Positions 53,360 to 62,187 of a DNA stretch of 62,242 bases are shown here, one piece after another. The notes beneath the pieces were generated by a model. It made no database searches. It saw only the letters and a list, made by a program, of their open reading frames with translations, and was not told where the DNA came from. Origin of the DNA: JBFFXF01 sp041569895 (GTDB taxonomy: Bacteria > Planctomycetota > UBA8108 > JACQVS01); NCBI GenBank assembly GCA_041569895.1, contig JBFFXF010000003.1, positions 1-62,242 on the forward strand. The letters run 5' to 3'. The position numbers and the translations under genes are program-made. Within the stretch, counting starts at the first letter, position 1. Each line of letters opens with the position of its first letter.

Positions 53360-54880
53360 ATGCGCCTCGCTGACTGGTTCGATGAGCTCGACCGGAGCGC
53401 GGCCGGCAACGCCGCGCTGCTCGCGGCGATGCGAGCGGAACGCGTCGTCTTCGACCCCGGGAACGAGGACGACCTCGACGACCTGCGCGAGGACGCCGAG
53501 AGGATCGCCCGCGGCATGGACTCTCCCCAGCATCCGCCGGCGATGCTCTGGAGCGGCATCCCCGCGCCTCCCCCGGCCGACGAGGTGACCTGCGACTACC
53601 ACCTCGTCGTCTCGGTCGGCGGAACGAAGACCGAGTTCGCGATGCTTCGTCTCGAGCGCGGCGAGCTCGTCGGGCTCGATCTGCAGAGCGGCCGCGAGGT
53701 CTCGGGCGCCGAGGAGATCGAGCGCCTCAAGGACGATCTCAGGATGGCGACGCCGGTCCACGGACCGGAATGCCCGGACGGGCTCGAGATGGTGCGCCAG
53801 ATCGTCGCCCACATGAGCGACCACCTCCGCCCGCACCGCGACACCGCGCTGGCGCGGTGCCCGGGCGTGCTTCTCAGCTTCGGCTTCGCGACCCGCACGG
53901 TGCGCACCGGACCCCGCCTCCTCGGCGGTCTGGCGGCGATCGTCACCAGGATGACCAAGGACCAGCAGCCGTTCACCGAGGACCTCCGCGGACGGAACAT
54001 CGGCGAGCTCTTCTCGGAAAGCTTCGGCGAGCAGCTCGGCTGGACGCCGGCAGTCGCCGTGGCGAACGACACGGTGATGGCGCTGGCCTACTTCCTCGGC
54101 CCCCGCTGGAGGCCGCGGTTCCATCGCGTCGGCCTCTTCATCAACGGCACCGGGACCAACTTCGCCATCGCCGAGCCGTACGCCGTCCGCGCCGACGGCT
54201 TCGTCAGCGCGCCCGGTGAGGAGTACCGTCCCGACCGGCTCTGCCACGGGCGCGACCTGCGCGCGGGAGAAACGGCGGTCGACTTCTTCGTCAATTACGA
54301 GTCCGGCGGCATCGAGCTGATCGCGACGCGCACGCGGTTCGATCTCTCCGAGGAGTACCAGATCGAGCGCAACGCCCTCGCGGGGGGCAACGCCTTCGGG
54401 CAGCAACTCCGCGAGCTGACGCGCGAGCTGGTCTCGCCCGAGCTCTGGGATCGTCTTCGCGACGGCTGGTCGCGAACCGGCGCCTCCGAGGCGCCCGGCG
54501 GACCGGAGGTCGGCCGTCTCTCCGAGAGCGACGGAAGCGTCGCCGCGGTGTCGGCGATCCTCGGCGGCATCGAGCTCGAGCCGGGCGAGGCCGCGGCGCT
54601 GCGGCTGATCGCCCGCGCCATCGTCGGCCGCTCCGCCCTCCACGCCGCCCTCGTCCTCGCGGCCATCACCCGCCGCATCGGCTACGGCCGCGGCGACAGC
54701 GGCCGCCCGGATCTCGTCGCCGTCGAGGGGAGCGTCTGGAAGAACGCCGGCTACATCGACCTCGTCCGCGCCTGGTGGCGGACTATCACCGGGGAAAAGC
54801 TCGAGGTCGAATTCGCGCACGAACCGTCATTCAACGCGAGCTTGCCGGGGCCGTTGTATCTGGCGGCGTTGTGTGGGTGA
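53360..54880 (+). CDS. Hexokinase-like sugar kinase
   Basis: This 506-aa protein has eukaryote-type hexokinase features: the phosphate-1 region VVSVGGTKTEF (about 83-93), LSFGFATRTV in the place of the sugar-binding segment, catalytic AsnAsp in ANDT (236-238) and phosphate-2 motif NGTGTNFAI (262-270). It likely phosphorylates a hexose with ATP. One oddity is that the invariant Asp of DxGGTN is Ser85. The ATG at 53360 has GAGGAAACG-like purines upstream. It is divergent from ileS with a 152-bp gap that I could not resolve into clear promoters. Confidence 0.75.
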   Translation: MRLADWFDELDRSAAGNAALLAAMRAERVVFDPGNEDDLDDLREDAERIARGMDSPQHPPAMLWSGIPAPPPADEVTCDYHLVVSVGGTKTEFAMLRLERGELVGLDLQSGREVSGAEEIERLKDDLRMATPVHGPECPDGLEMVRQIVAHMSDHLRPHRDTALARCPGVLLSFGFATRTVRTGPRLLGGLAAIVTRMTKDQQPFTEDLRGRNIGELFSESFGEQLGWTPAVAVANDTVMALAYFLGPRWRPRFHRVGLFINGTGTNFAIAEPYAVRADGFVSAPGEEYRPDRLCHGRDLRAGETAVDFFVNYESGGIELIATRTRFDLSEEYQIERNALAGGNAFGQQLRELTRELVSPELWDRLRDGWSRTGASEAPGGPEVGRLSESDGSVAAVSAILGGIELEPGEAAALRLIARAIVGRSALHAALVLAAITRRIGYGRGDSGRPDLVAVEGSVWKNAGYIDLVRAWWRTITGEKLEVEFAHEPSFNASLPGPLYLAALCG

Positions 54881-55180
54881 GGTTGCCGCCGATTTCGATG
54901 ACTCGTCGTCCTCGTCCTCGTCCTCGTCGTCGAGAGACAGAGACAGACATCAGAGGTCCGAGACGGAGATCAGAGGACGGAGATCGGAGGACAGAGGTCC
55001 GAGACCGATTCCGACTTCCGATTCCGATTCCGATTCCGATTCCGATTCCGACTCCGACTCCGAGATCCGACTCCGATCGCCGCGTCCCTGAGCGGCGCCT
55101 GGAAGGACTGGAGAGCCACTCTGCGTAATCTGCGTAATCTGCGGACCGTCTTCTCCGAGCTTCGCGAGCCCCCCGCGCCC
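54881..55180. repeat. Mosaic tandem-repeat island H
   Basis: This gap lies between convergent genes and holds no supported gene. Modules in order are: (GTCCTC)n at about 54908-54929; a GAGACAGAGACAGACATCAGAGG purine linker to about 55003; (GATTCC)n at about 55010-55080; and (TCTGCGTAA)n with GGACCGT at about 55121-55150. Its order matches island G but without the CCCGTN array. Confidence 0.85.
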
Positions 55181-56350
55181 CTAATGGCGGCGGAGGGCTT
55201 CCACCGGGTTCATTCTCGATGCCCTCCACGCCGGCCATGCGCCGCCGAGGAGGCCGAGGATGAGGGCGAAGCTGATGGCGGTGGTGAGGACCTCCGGTGT
55301 GACGCGGAAGGCGAAGGCGATCTCGGTGAAGGTGGCGAAGTTGGTCGTGCCCGTCTCGATGCCGTTGAGCGGCAGGGTCAGGACCGCGCCGACCGCGCCG
55401 CCGGCGAGGCCGAGGATCAGTGATTCGAGCAGGAACGACGCGAAGATCGACAGCGGGCGGAACCCGATCGACTTCAGAATGCCGATCTCCTGCGTGCGCG
55501 CCTCGATCACCGAGAGCATGGTGTTCGTCGCCGTGAACACCGCGGCGATGCCCATGATCACCGCCAGGAAGTTGCCGAGGAGCTTGAGCGTGATCGACAG
55601 CATCGTCGTCTGCGCCGTCAGGTACTCGCGCTCGCTGAGCACCTTCGCAGGCGCCTGCTGATCGTCCGCGACGCGCTCGGCGAACGCCTCGAACGAGACA
55701 CCGTCCTTCACTTTCGCGATGACGCGGTTGAAGCCGGGACGCTCGAGCGCCTCCATCAGCCGCTCGACGTCACCCCAGATCTCGGAGCCGAAGGGGCCGT
55801 CGTACTCGAAGACGCCGACGACGCGAAACGGCGTCGTATTGAGGACGATGACGTCGTCGACGCGGCAGTCGCGGACGCGTCCCGGCAGCTTTGCGCCGAC
55901 GATCACCTCGTCCGATCCCGGCGTGAAGCGCCTGCCCTCGATGATCCGCAGCCGATCACCGGCGAGGTCGAAGCTCGCGGTCTGCACGCCGCGAATCGAC
56001 ACGTTGGTCTCGCCGCCGTCGAGCTTGAAACGGCGCACGGCGAGGTAGCTCTCCCGCGAGGCGAGCGGCCTCCCCTCGTCGTCGACGGCGATCTCCGGGC
56101 TCGACTTGACCAGGACGTCCGCCCGCTCCCGCGAGAACGCGCTCTCTCCCTCGCTGCCCGCACCCGGGCGCAGCATGACGGCGACCCGCTCGCGACCGCT
56201 CTCGGTGAAGATGGTGCGGAAGCCCTGCTCGAGGGCGAGCACGCCCGAGAGCATGGCGACCGTCGCGCCGATGCCGAGCACGGTGAGCGTCGTGGCGCCC
56301 TTGCGGACGAAGAGGCTGCGCAGGTTGTAGGAGAACGGGACCAGTTTCAT
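55181..56350 (-). CDS. ABC transporter permease (FtsX/MacB-like), last gene of operon
   Basis: This 389-aa protein has one N-terminal transmembrane helix (about 20-42), a periplasmic domain of about 220 residues (MacB_PCD type) and three C-terminal helices with the FtsX motif EARTQEIGILKSIGFRPLSIF. It ends WRASRMNPVEALRRH, typical of these permeases. With the ATPase at 57576 and the second permease it would form a mechanotransmission-type exporter rather than a classical importer. A 41-bp gap follows the upstream permease gene. Confidence 0.9.
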   Translation of the reverse strand: MKLVPFSYNLRSLFVRKGATTLTVLGIGATVAMLSGVLALEQGFRTIFTESGRERVAVMLRPGAGSEGESAFSRERADVLVKSSPEIAVDDEGRPLASRESYLAVRRFKLDGGETNVSIRGVQTASFDLAGDRLRIIEGRRFTPGSDEVIVGAKLPGRVRDCRVDDVIVLNTTPFRVVGVFEYDGPFGSEIWGDVERLMEALERPGFNRVIAKVKDGVSFEAFAERVADDQQAPAKVLSEREYLTAQTTMLSITLKLLGNFLAVIMGIAAVFTATNTMLSVIEARTQEIGILKSIGFRPLSIFASFLLESLILGLAGGAVGAVLTLPLNGIETGTTNFATFTEIAFAFRVTPEVLTTAISFALILGLLGGAWPAWRASRMNPVEALRRH

Positions 56351-56391
56351 GTCGAGCTCACACCGGCGTTCGCGCCGGCGTCATCCGGGTG

Positions 56392-57579
56392 TCATTTCTC
56401 CAGTCGCAGGGCCGCGACGCACGAGAGCCTCCCGAGGCGCAGCGCGGGGACGAGGCCGGCGACCAGCCCGAGCACCACCGCGCCGATCAGTCCGGCGACG
56501 GTCGTCTCCGTCGTCACCTCGTAGAGCGGAAACATCGAGCCGAGCGCATGCCGGATTCCCGCCGAGCTGCCGACCGCGGCGAGCACGCCGAGGCCGCCGC
56601 CGACGACACTGAGCGCGAGGCTCTGCAGCATCAGCACGAGAAACACCGTGCGGCCCCCGAAGCCGAGCGCCTTGAGGATACCCGCGTCGTGCGTCTGCTC
56701 GCGCGCCGCCATCAGCATGGTGTTGAGCACGGCGAGCAGGATGGCGAAGAAGACCGCCATGCCGATCGACGACACGAAGAAGGGGATGTTCCCGACCATC
56801 GACACGAACTGCGCCTGGAACTCCGCCTCGGTTGTCGTCTGCACGCGTTGTGGACCCTTCGCGAAGAGGCCGTCGATGCGCGACATCACCGACTGCACGT
56901 CGGCGCCGTCCTTCACCTTGACGACGTAGACCCCCACCCCGTCCGGCCCATTGGCGGCGCCGTCCTCGAGACTCTTCGAGAGGTACTCGTGGTGAAAGAA
57001 CATCGTCCGGTTGTCGACGGAGGCGGCGCTCGACCGATAGATCCCCGCGATGCGAAAGTTCCACGTCGAGCCGTCGGTGCGCGGGAAGATCGTGCCGATC
57101 AGCGGCACCGTGTCCCCGACTTTCCAGCGGTACACGGCCGCCAGCTCCTCGCCGACGAGGCAGGAGCTGCGATCGGACATGAAGCGCTCCGCGCTGCCCT
57201 CGACAATCGACAGCTCCGGATAGATCGAGAACAGCGTCTGCTCGCTGGTCGCAAACTGCGCGAAGAAGTTCGACGGATTCTGGTAGTAGCCGCCGAACCA
57301 GGTCCACCGGCACGTGCCCTCGACCCCCTCGACCGACCGGATCTTGGCGTCGTAGCTCTCCGGCAGGATGACGTAGAGGCTGACCGCCGACTGGACGACG
57401 AGCCGATCGGACTTGGCGTCCTCGACGCCGGCGTCGAGCGTCACCACGAGGGATTGCAGCGTGCAGAGCAAGAAGAATGCCACCGTCAGTGACGCGGCGG
57501 TGAGCGCCGACCGCACCGGGTGCCGGAAGAGGTTCTTGAAGACGAGACGGAGCGGCAGCGCTCCTGCCATGCCGATCAC
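56392..57579 (-). CDS. ABC transporter permease (FtsX/MacB-like)
   Basis: This 395-aa protein has the same topology as its neighbour: an N-terminal helix, a large periplasmic domain (about 45-270) and three C-terminal helices with AREQTHDAGILKALGFGGRTVF. The start is placed at GTG 57579, which overlaps the ATPase stop as GTGA with GGAG 8 nt upstream. The ATG at 57570 is the alternative. The two permeases are only distantly similar, so the complex is probably a heterodimer. Confidence 0.9.
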   Translation of the reverse strand: MIGMAGALPLRLVFKNLFRHPVRSALTAASLTVAFFLLCTLQSLVVTLDAGVEDAKSDRLVVQSAVSLYVILPESYDAKIRSVEGVEGTCRWTWFGGYYQNPSNFFAQFATSEQTLFSIYPELSIVEGSAERFMSDRSSCLVGEELAAVYRWKVGDTVPLIGTIFPRTDGSTWNFRIAGIYRSSAASVDNRTMFFHHEYLSKSLEDGAANGPDGVGVYVVKVKDGADVQSVMSRIDGLFAKGPQRVQTTTEAEFQAQFVSMVGNIPFFVSSIGMAVFFAILLAVLNTMLMAAREQTHDAGILKALGFGGRTVFLVLMLQSLALSVVGGGLGVLAAVGSSAGIRHALGSMFPLYEVTTETTVAGLIGAVVLGLVAGLVPALRLGRLSCVAALRLEK

Positions 57580-58262
57580 TCGCCGTTCTCCGGAGGTCGG
57601 TCGGCGAGCTTGCCCTTGTCGAGGTGGACGACACGCCCCGCGCGCCGAGCAGCGAGCGCATCGTGCGTCACCATGACGACGGTCTTGCCGATCTCGCGGT
57701 TGAGCCTCGCGAGGATGTCGAGGACCTGATCGGCCGAGTCGCGATCGAGGTCGCCGGTCGGCTCGTCGGCCAGGATCAGCGCGGGGTCCGTGACCACCGC
57801 GCGGGCGATCGCGACGCGCTGCTCCTGACCTCCGGAGAGCTGCGACGGCCGGTGGTGCGCGCGATCGGCCAGCCCGACGAGCTCGAGCGCGTGCAGCGCG
57901 TGCTCGCGACGCTGCCTGCGACCGAGAGGCGCCAGCAGCAGCGGCAGCTCGAGGTTCTCGAGCGCGCTGAGGACGGGGATGAGGTTGAACGCCTGGAACA
58001 CGAAACCGACGGTCTCCGCTCGCCAGGACGCGAGCGCCGAGTCCGGGATGTCCGAGATGAACTCGCCCGCGACGCACACCTCGCCGGAGTCGGGATAGTC
58101 GAGTCCGCCGACGAGGTTCAGGAGGGTGCTCTTGCCGGACCCCGACGGCCCCATCAGCGCGCAAAACTCGCCGTCCCTGACCTCGAGGTCGAGCTCGTCG
58201 AGGACGGTGAGGTGCTGGCCGCCGCGCCAGTACCGCTTGGTGACGTGTCTGAGGGAGATCAT
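57576..58262 (-). CDS. ABC transporter ATP-binding protein (LolD/MacB type)
   Basis: This 228-aa ATPase has Walker A GPSGSGKST (38-46), Q-loop FVFQAFNL, signature LSGGQ (142-146), Walker B ILADEP (163-168) and the H-loop MVTHD. It belongs to the MacB/LolD/FtsE class that works with FtsX-like permeases. It starts 13 bp after the adaptor stop and is coupled to the next permease by the GTGA overlap. Confidence 0.93.
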   Translation of the reverse strand: MISLRHVTKRYWRGGQHLTVLDELDLEVRDGEFCALMGPSGSGKSTLLNLVGGLDYPDSGEVCVAGEFISDIPDSALASWRAETVGFVFQAFNLIPVLSALENLELPLLLAPLGRRQRREHALHALELVGLADRAHHRPSQLSGGQEQRVAIARAVVTDPALILADEPTGDLDRDSADQVLDILARLNREIGKTVVMVTHDALAARRAGRVVHLDKGKLADRPPENGE

Positions 58263-58275
58263 CGGGCCGGGTCGC

Positions 58276-59697
58276 TCACGGCTTTCGCACCTGCACCCGG
58301 TCGCCGTCCTCGAGCCGCGTCGGTGGCAGGCGGATGACGCTCTCGCCGCCCTCGAGCCCGGCGGCGACCACGACCCGGTCGGCGCGGCTCCCGCCGAGCT
58401 CGACCGCGCGCGCGAGGGCGACGTCGCGCTCCACGACGAAGACGAATGTGCGACCGCTCGAGCGCACCACCGCGTCGGTGGGAATCAGCACCACCTCCTG
58501 GCGCTCCGACGCGTCGGTCTCGGCGAAGGGGGCGGCCTCGCTCTCGAACACGACACGCACGCCCATCTCGGGGCGCAACCGCCGGTCGGGGTCCTCGATG
58601 ACGACGCGCACCTCGACGGTCGCCTTCTGGCGATTCGCCGTCGGCCAGATCCGATCGACGCGGCCGCGATAGGGCCGATCCGGGAAGGCGTCGAGAAAGA
58701 TGCGCGCCGGCGCGTTCAGCTTCACCGAGGCGAGGCTGGCCTCCGGGACCTCGGCCTGCACCTCGAGCGAGTCGAAATCGACCATCGTCACCACCGAGCC
58801 GCGCGCGTTGCTTCCGGCGGTCGAGTTGGGAGAGACCACCTCGCCGACCTCCGCGTCCTTGAGCACGACGACCCCGTCGAAGGGAGCGCGGACCTCGGTC
58901 TTCTCGAGCGTCGCCCGCGCCAGATCGCGCGCCGCCTCGAGCGATGCGATCCGGGCCACGGCCTCCTGGACCGCCGCTTGCGCGAGGTCGCGACGCGCCG
59001 CGCCCTCGGCGACCTCCGCCTCGGCAGCAGCGCGGGCGGACTCGGCCGACGCGACGCGCGCCCGCGCGCCGTCGAGCTGCGCGCGGCGCTCATCGAGCAG
59101 CTGCGGTGACTCCGTGCCGCTCTCGACGAGCTCGCGCGTGCGCTCGTGGCTACGCGCGGCGAGGACCTCGCCGGCCCTCGCCTCCTCGAGGTTCGACTCC
59201 GTGACCTTGAGGCCCGCCTGGAGGCGCTTCAGCTCGGCGCCGCGCATCGTCAGGTCGCTGCGCGAGCGCTCGAGCGCGGCGCGACCGACCTCGAGGTCGG
59301 CCTCCGTCCGGCGCAGAGACGCCGAGTACTCGTCCGCGTAGAGCCGCGCCACCACGAAGCCCTTCTCGACGAACTGTCCCTCGGTGACGTTGAGCTCGAC
59401 GATCCGTCCCGGCGTGTCGGCCGAGAGCGCCGCCCGCGTCCTGGCGACTATGTAGCCGTTGGCGGCCGCGCCCGCGATGGCCGCGGCCTCCACGGGACGG
59501 CGCATCTGCGCCTGGGCGACGTCGACCTCGGGAAGCCGGAAGCGATCGACCCACGACGTGATCGGCTCGCGGAAGACATAGATCGCCCCTCCGAGCAGGG
59601 CGAGCACGACGAGCCTCGCGATCCATCGGCCGGCACGGCCACGGCGGACCGCCTTGCGGGGGCGCGAACGATCGATTTTGAGGCGTTCGAGGTCCAT
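58276..59697 (-). CDS. HlyD-family periplasmic adaptor (MacA-like)
   Basis: This 473-aa protein has an N-terminal transmembrane anchor (about 25-45), a biotinyl-lipoyl half (ADTPGRIVELNVTEGQFVEKG), a long alpha-hairpin coiled coil (about 120-245, rich in Ala/Glu/Arg), the second lipoyl half (VRAPFDGVVVLKDAEVGEVV), then beta-barrel and membrane-proximal domains. It should link the FtsX-type permeases to an outer-membrane component. No TolC-like gene is in the window. It is the first gene of a four-gene operon. Confidence 0.9.
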   Translation of the reverse strand: MDLERLKIDRSRPRKAVRRGRAGRWIARLVVLALLGGAIYVFREPITSWVDRFRLPEVDVAQAQMRRPVEAAAIAGAAANGYIVARTRAALSADTPGRIVELNVTEGQFVEKGFVVARLYADEYSASLRRTEADLEVGRAALERSRSDLTMRGAELKRLQAGLKVTESNLEEARAGEVLAARSHERTRELVESGTESPQLLDERRAQLDGARARVASAESARAAAEAEVAEGAARRDLAQAAVQEAVARIASLEAARDLARATLEKTEVRAPFDGVVVLKDAEVGEVVSPNSTAGSNARGSVVTMVDFDSLEVQAEVPEASLASVKLNAPARIFLDAFPDRPYRGRVDRIWPTANRQKATVEVRVVIEDPDRRLRPEMGVRVVFESEAAPFAETDASERQEVVLIPTDAVVRSSGRTFVFVVERDVALARAVELGGSRADRVVVAAGLEGGESVIRLPPTRLEDGDRVQVRKP

Positions 59698-59844
59698 CGG
59701 CTTTCGGGATCGGGGCGGACACGGGCACGGCGCGATCCGGCGCGCCTCGCCTGGCGAGAAAACCAGCGGCTGCCGGTTCGATTGTGGTTTGCGTGCGGGC
59801 GGATTTCAATCGGAAAGGAGCGACGTCGCGTACGCCGGGCGGCG

Positions 59845-60660
59845 TCAGTAGCCGAGCGCGTCCATCATCGGACCCGCGACGCCCCGGAGGGCCTCGTTCT
59901 GGTCGTCCGACCACTCGGCGACGTCGGGAAAGGTGCGCCGGCGCTGGTAGTTCGCCTTGGTGCCGAGGACCTTGGCGACCCGCTTCGGCTTCGGCGCCTC
60001 GAGCTCGAGGAAGTCGAACACCGCCGCGACGGTCTCCGGGTTGCCGGCGAACAGGTCCTCGGCGCGGACCGTCATGGCGCGGCCGGGCTCGAGCGAGTCG
60101 GTGAACTCGCGAGCGAAGCGATTGGTCTCGTACCAGAACCACGCGCAGCGCTCGAAGAGGCTCATCTCGTCCCACCGGTCGTGGTAGGGGTCGCCGGTGC
60201 GCGGCACGATGCGGCCCTCGTCCCACTTGTTGGTGTCGTACCAGCCGCGATCCATGCCGGATCGCACCACGTGCCGCGGATCACGCACCAGGTGAAGGAA
60301 CTTCGAGTTGGTGAACACCTCGCGGATCGCCGGCGCGAAGTAGGTCAGCCGGTTCGCCGTCTCCCCGTAGGCCTGACCGTCCTCGTAGGCCTTGTAGACG
60401 ACGTCCTCGCGACAGGCCTCGATCAGGAGACGGTAGGGCTCGGGCCGCGTCGCCCACTGCTCGTAGACCTCGCGACACTGCCGGTTCAAACGCGGCAACG
60501 GCTCATGCTCGACCGTCGCGCCGTCGGCGAGGTCGAGAAGATGGGCCAGCGTCCGCGTCCCACACCGGCCGGTGGACAGCACCCAGAACGCGCGCGCGTC
60601 CTTCCAGCCACGCTCACGCAACTCGGAACGGGCAATCGGCTCGAACTTTGGTTGTGACAT
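59845..60660 (-). CDS. Sulfotransferase family protein
   Basis: This 271-aa protein has the PAPS 5'-phosphosulfate loop LSTGRCGTRTL (about 28-38) and the 3'-phosphate motif LVRDPRHVVRSG (about 123-134), the two hallmarks of sulfotransferases. It should transfer sulfate from PAPS to a hydroxyl on a glycan, lipid or small molecule. The ATG at 60660 is preferred over an upstream in-frame TTG at 60696. It is a single gene, co-directional with but about 150 bp upstream of the export operon. Confidence 0.85.
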   Translation of the reverse strand: MSQPKFEPIARSELRERGWKDARAFWVLSTGRCGTRTLAHLLDLADGATVEHEPLPRLNRQCREVYEQWATRPEPYRLLIEACREDVVYKAYEDGQAYGETANRLTYFAPAIREVFTNSKFLHLVRDPRHVVRSGMDRGWYDTNKWDEGRIVPRTGDPYHDRWDEMSLFERCAWFWYETNRFAREFTDSLEPGRAMTVRAEDLFAGNPETVAAVFDFLELEAPKPKRVAKVLGTKANYQRRRTFPDVAEWSDDQNEALRGVAGPMMDALGY

Positions 60661-61075
60661 GCCTGACACGGTAGTGGGCGACGGGGTTTGGTTCAAGTAC
60701 GGATCGACGGCGCTGCCGACGAACGACGGAGACGGGAACGCAGATTACGCAGATTGCGCAGATTACGCAGATTACGCAGATCGAGGTCTCGCGTTTCGGC
60801 GGCTCGGGGATCGGAGTCGGGATCGGAGTCGGGATCGGAGTCGGGATCGGAGTCGGTCATCGGAATCGGTCATCGGAATCGGAATCGGAATCGGAGTCGG
60901 AATCGGTGTCGGGTCTCTGGTTCTCTGTCCTCAGTCTCCGCCCTCCGTCCTCTGTCTCGGTCTCCAACCCCGCCCGCTCGGCCCCGACGGTGCCAGGCCA
61001 CCCGACCACGAGAGCTCCCGGGCACGAGAACGGGCACGAGAACGGGCACGGGAACGGGGACGGGGACGGGACCGA
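60661..61075. repeat. Mosaic tandem-repeat island I
   Basis: This 415-bp gap separates two minus-strand genes and holds no gene. Modules on the plus strand are: (CAGATTACG)n at about 60740-60781; (GGGATC/GGAATC)n at about 60808-60912; a pyrimidine-rich CTCTGGTTCTCTGTCCTC linker to about 60967; and (ACGGGN)n at about 61018-61072. The order agrees with island B, lacking the TTTTTGCAAC tag. It lies upstream of the sulfotransferase start, so it may be transcribed as its leader. Confidence 0.85.
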
Positions 61076-61333
61076 TCACACCATCGCAAACGTCCCCTCC
61101 GCGGGGACCTCGACGTCCGTGCGGAGGTCCTCGTCGTCGGTATCGTCGATCTCAGCCTCGCCGGCGTCATCACCCGGCACCAGGCGCCGGAGTCCCGCGA
61201 TGAGCTCGCGAATCTCCTCGTCGGTGAGCACGCCCTGGGCGTACTGCACGATCTCCGCGACGCCGATGCCGGCGTCCTCCATCTCGAGGACGAGATCACA
61301 GTCGACGAGTCGCGTGCTGTTGAGCGAATCCAT
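61076..61333 (-). CDS. Small acidic protein of unknown function
   Basis: This 85-aa protein has the start MDSLNSTRLVDCDL at 61333, preceded by GAGAGG. The N-terminal ~55 residues look helical (LEMEDAGIGVAEIVQYAQGVLTDEEIRELIAGLRRLV). The last 30 are strongly acidic (GEAEIDDTDDEDLRTDVEV). I do not recognise a family. It is divergent from the ECF sigma gene. A negative-charge tail and helical start are compatible with an inhibitor or adaptor protein, but this is only a guess. Confidence 0.6.
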   Translation of the reverse strand: MDSLNSTRLVDCDLVLEMEDAGIGVAEIVQYAQGVLTDEEIRELIAGLRRLVPGDDAGEAEIDDTDDEDLRTDVEVPAEGTFAMV

Positions 61334-61344
61334 CGGTCGCCTCT

Positions 61345-61400
61345 CTTTGTTCTTACCCGTTCCCGGCCCCGGACCCGGTCCCGGCCCCGAACCGGGCCGG
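61345..61400. repeat. Short CCCGGN hexamer array J
   Basis: A run of CCCGTT/CCCGGC/CCCGGA/CCCGGT hexamers lies immediately upstream of the small acidic protein gene, in the leader region of that gene. It resembles the diverged arrays at 38897-38945 and 41020-41045. Confidence 0.55.
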
Positions 61401-61488
61401 CCGCCGTCGCCTCCGGGCGCCATGAATGCCTTCTCAGAAACGATCTCTCCAAACCTTCGGTCGCTGCGCGCGCCGGGTGAAGGCGGAA

Positions 61489-61524
61489 GCGCCCCGGCGG
61501 GGCGCCGGGCCCTGCGCGAGCCCG
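61489..61524. promoter_or_regulatory. GC-rich dyads in the divergent gap before the sigma gene
   Basis: GCGCCCCG-G-CGGGGCGC (61489-61505) is a near-perfect 17-nt palindrome. It is followed by CGGGC/GCCCG (61506-61510, 61520-61524) with a 9-nt loop. Both lie in the 353-bp gap (61334-61686) between the small acidic gene and the ECF sigma gene, where no other gene is supported. They could be operators or leader hairpins. Confidence 0.35.
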
Positions 61525-61590
61525 GTCGATCGGACCCAATCGACGGTGAGGGCGCAGCTTAGAGCCTATCGCCAGAAAAATCCGGAATCG

Positions 61591-61625
61591 TTGTCAAGAT
61601 CCGCCCCACCTGATACGTCTTGGGA
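61591..61625 (+). promoter_or_regulatory. Weak candidate promoter region of the ECF sigma gene
   Basis: TTGTCA at 61591-61596 is a fair -35, but the -10 17 nt later (TACGTC at 61614) is poor. An ATAC...GTAT dyad overlaps it. An alternative sigma factor, possibly autoregulation, would fit. This is a guess from position. Confidence 0.25.
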
Positions 61626-61686
61626 TGTATTCCGGAGGGGCCGGGTCTCGCTCGCGGGGCTCGGCCCGAGGTCTCAGGAGGCGACG

Positions 61687-62187
61687 GTGCAGCTCAGCGA
61701 CACGTTTCTCAACGACCTGACGGCGAAGCTCGCTCGAGTCATCAACGGGTGCGGCTCGCTGCCCGTATCTCGCGATGACCTGATCAGCGAGGTCATCCTG
61801 CGGCTTCTCGCGGTCGAGGATCGCGAGGTCCGGAACCCGTACGCCTACGCTCGAACGATTCTCCGGAACCTCATTCGCGATCACCTGCGCCGGGCGGAGC
61901 GCGCCCAGAGGGCGCTCGAGGAGATCGCGGCGAGGACCGCCGACAGTGTCTCCGGACATGAGGAGGCTGCACGGTTCGACGAGAGCGAGCTGGTGGGCTA
62001 TCTGCTCGACCAGACCGCGCTCTCGCCCCTCCAGAACAGGGTAATCCGCATGTTTTACCTCAATGGCATGACCCTCACGGAGATCGCGCGTGAGCTCTCC
62101 CGCAATCCCGGCACGATTCTCAGGCACCTCCGTCGCGCGATCGACAAGCTCGCGAGCCGGGCTGCCGAGCTGGAGCTCCAGCCATGA
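61687..62187 (+). CDS. ECF-type RNA polymerase sigma factor
   Basis: This 166-aa protein has sigma region 2 (about 15-70, LISEVILRLLAVEDREVRNPYAYARTILRNLIRDHLRR) and region 4 with a helix-turn-helix (about 112-158, LSPLQNRVIRMFYLNGMTLTEIARELSRNPGTILRHLRR). The GTG at 61687 follows a full AGGAGG (61676-61681) at ideal spacing, which decides it over the long upstream frame. Length is normal for ECF factors. The stop overlaps the next start as ATGA, so the next product is probably functionally coupled. Confidence 0.88.
   Translation: MQLSDTFLNDLTAKLARVINGCGSLPVSRDDLISEVILRLLAVEDREVRNPYAYARTILRNLIRDHLRRAERAQRALEEIAARTADSVSGHEEAARFDESELVGYLLDQTALSPLQNRVIRMFYLNGMTLTEIARELSRNPGTILRHLRRAIDKLASRAAELELQP

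Noticed and set aside
49974..53360. 1128-codon plus-strand frame opposite ileS
   Set aside because: It is an antisense shadow. The minus strand encodes all isoleucyl-tRNA synthetase motifs.
60735..61072. CRISPR array
   Set aside because: Units are 6-9 bp without unique spacers, and there are no cas genes nearby.
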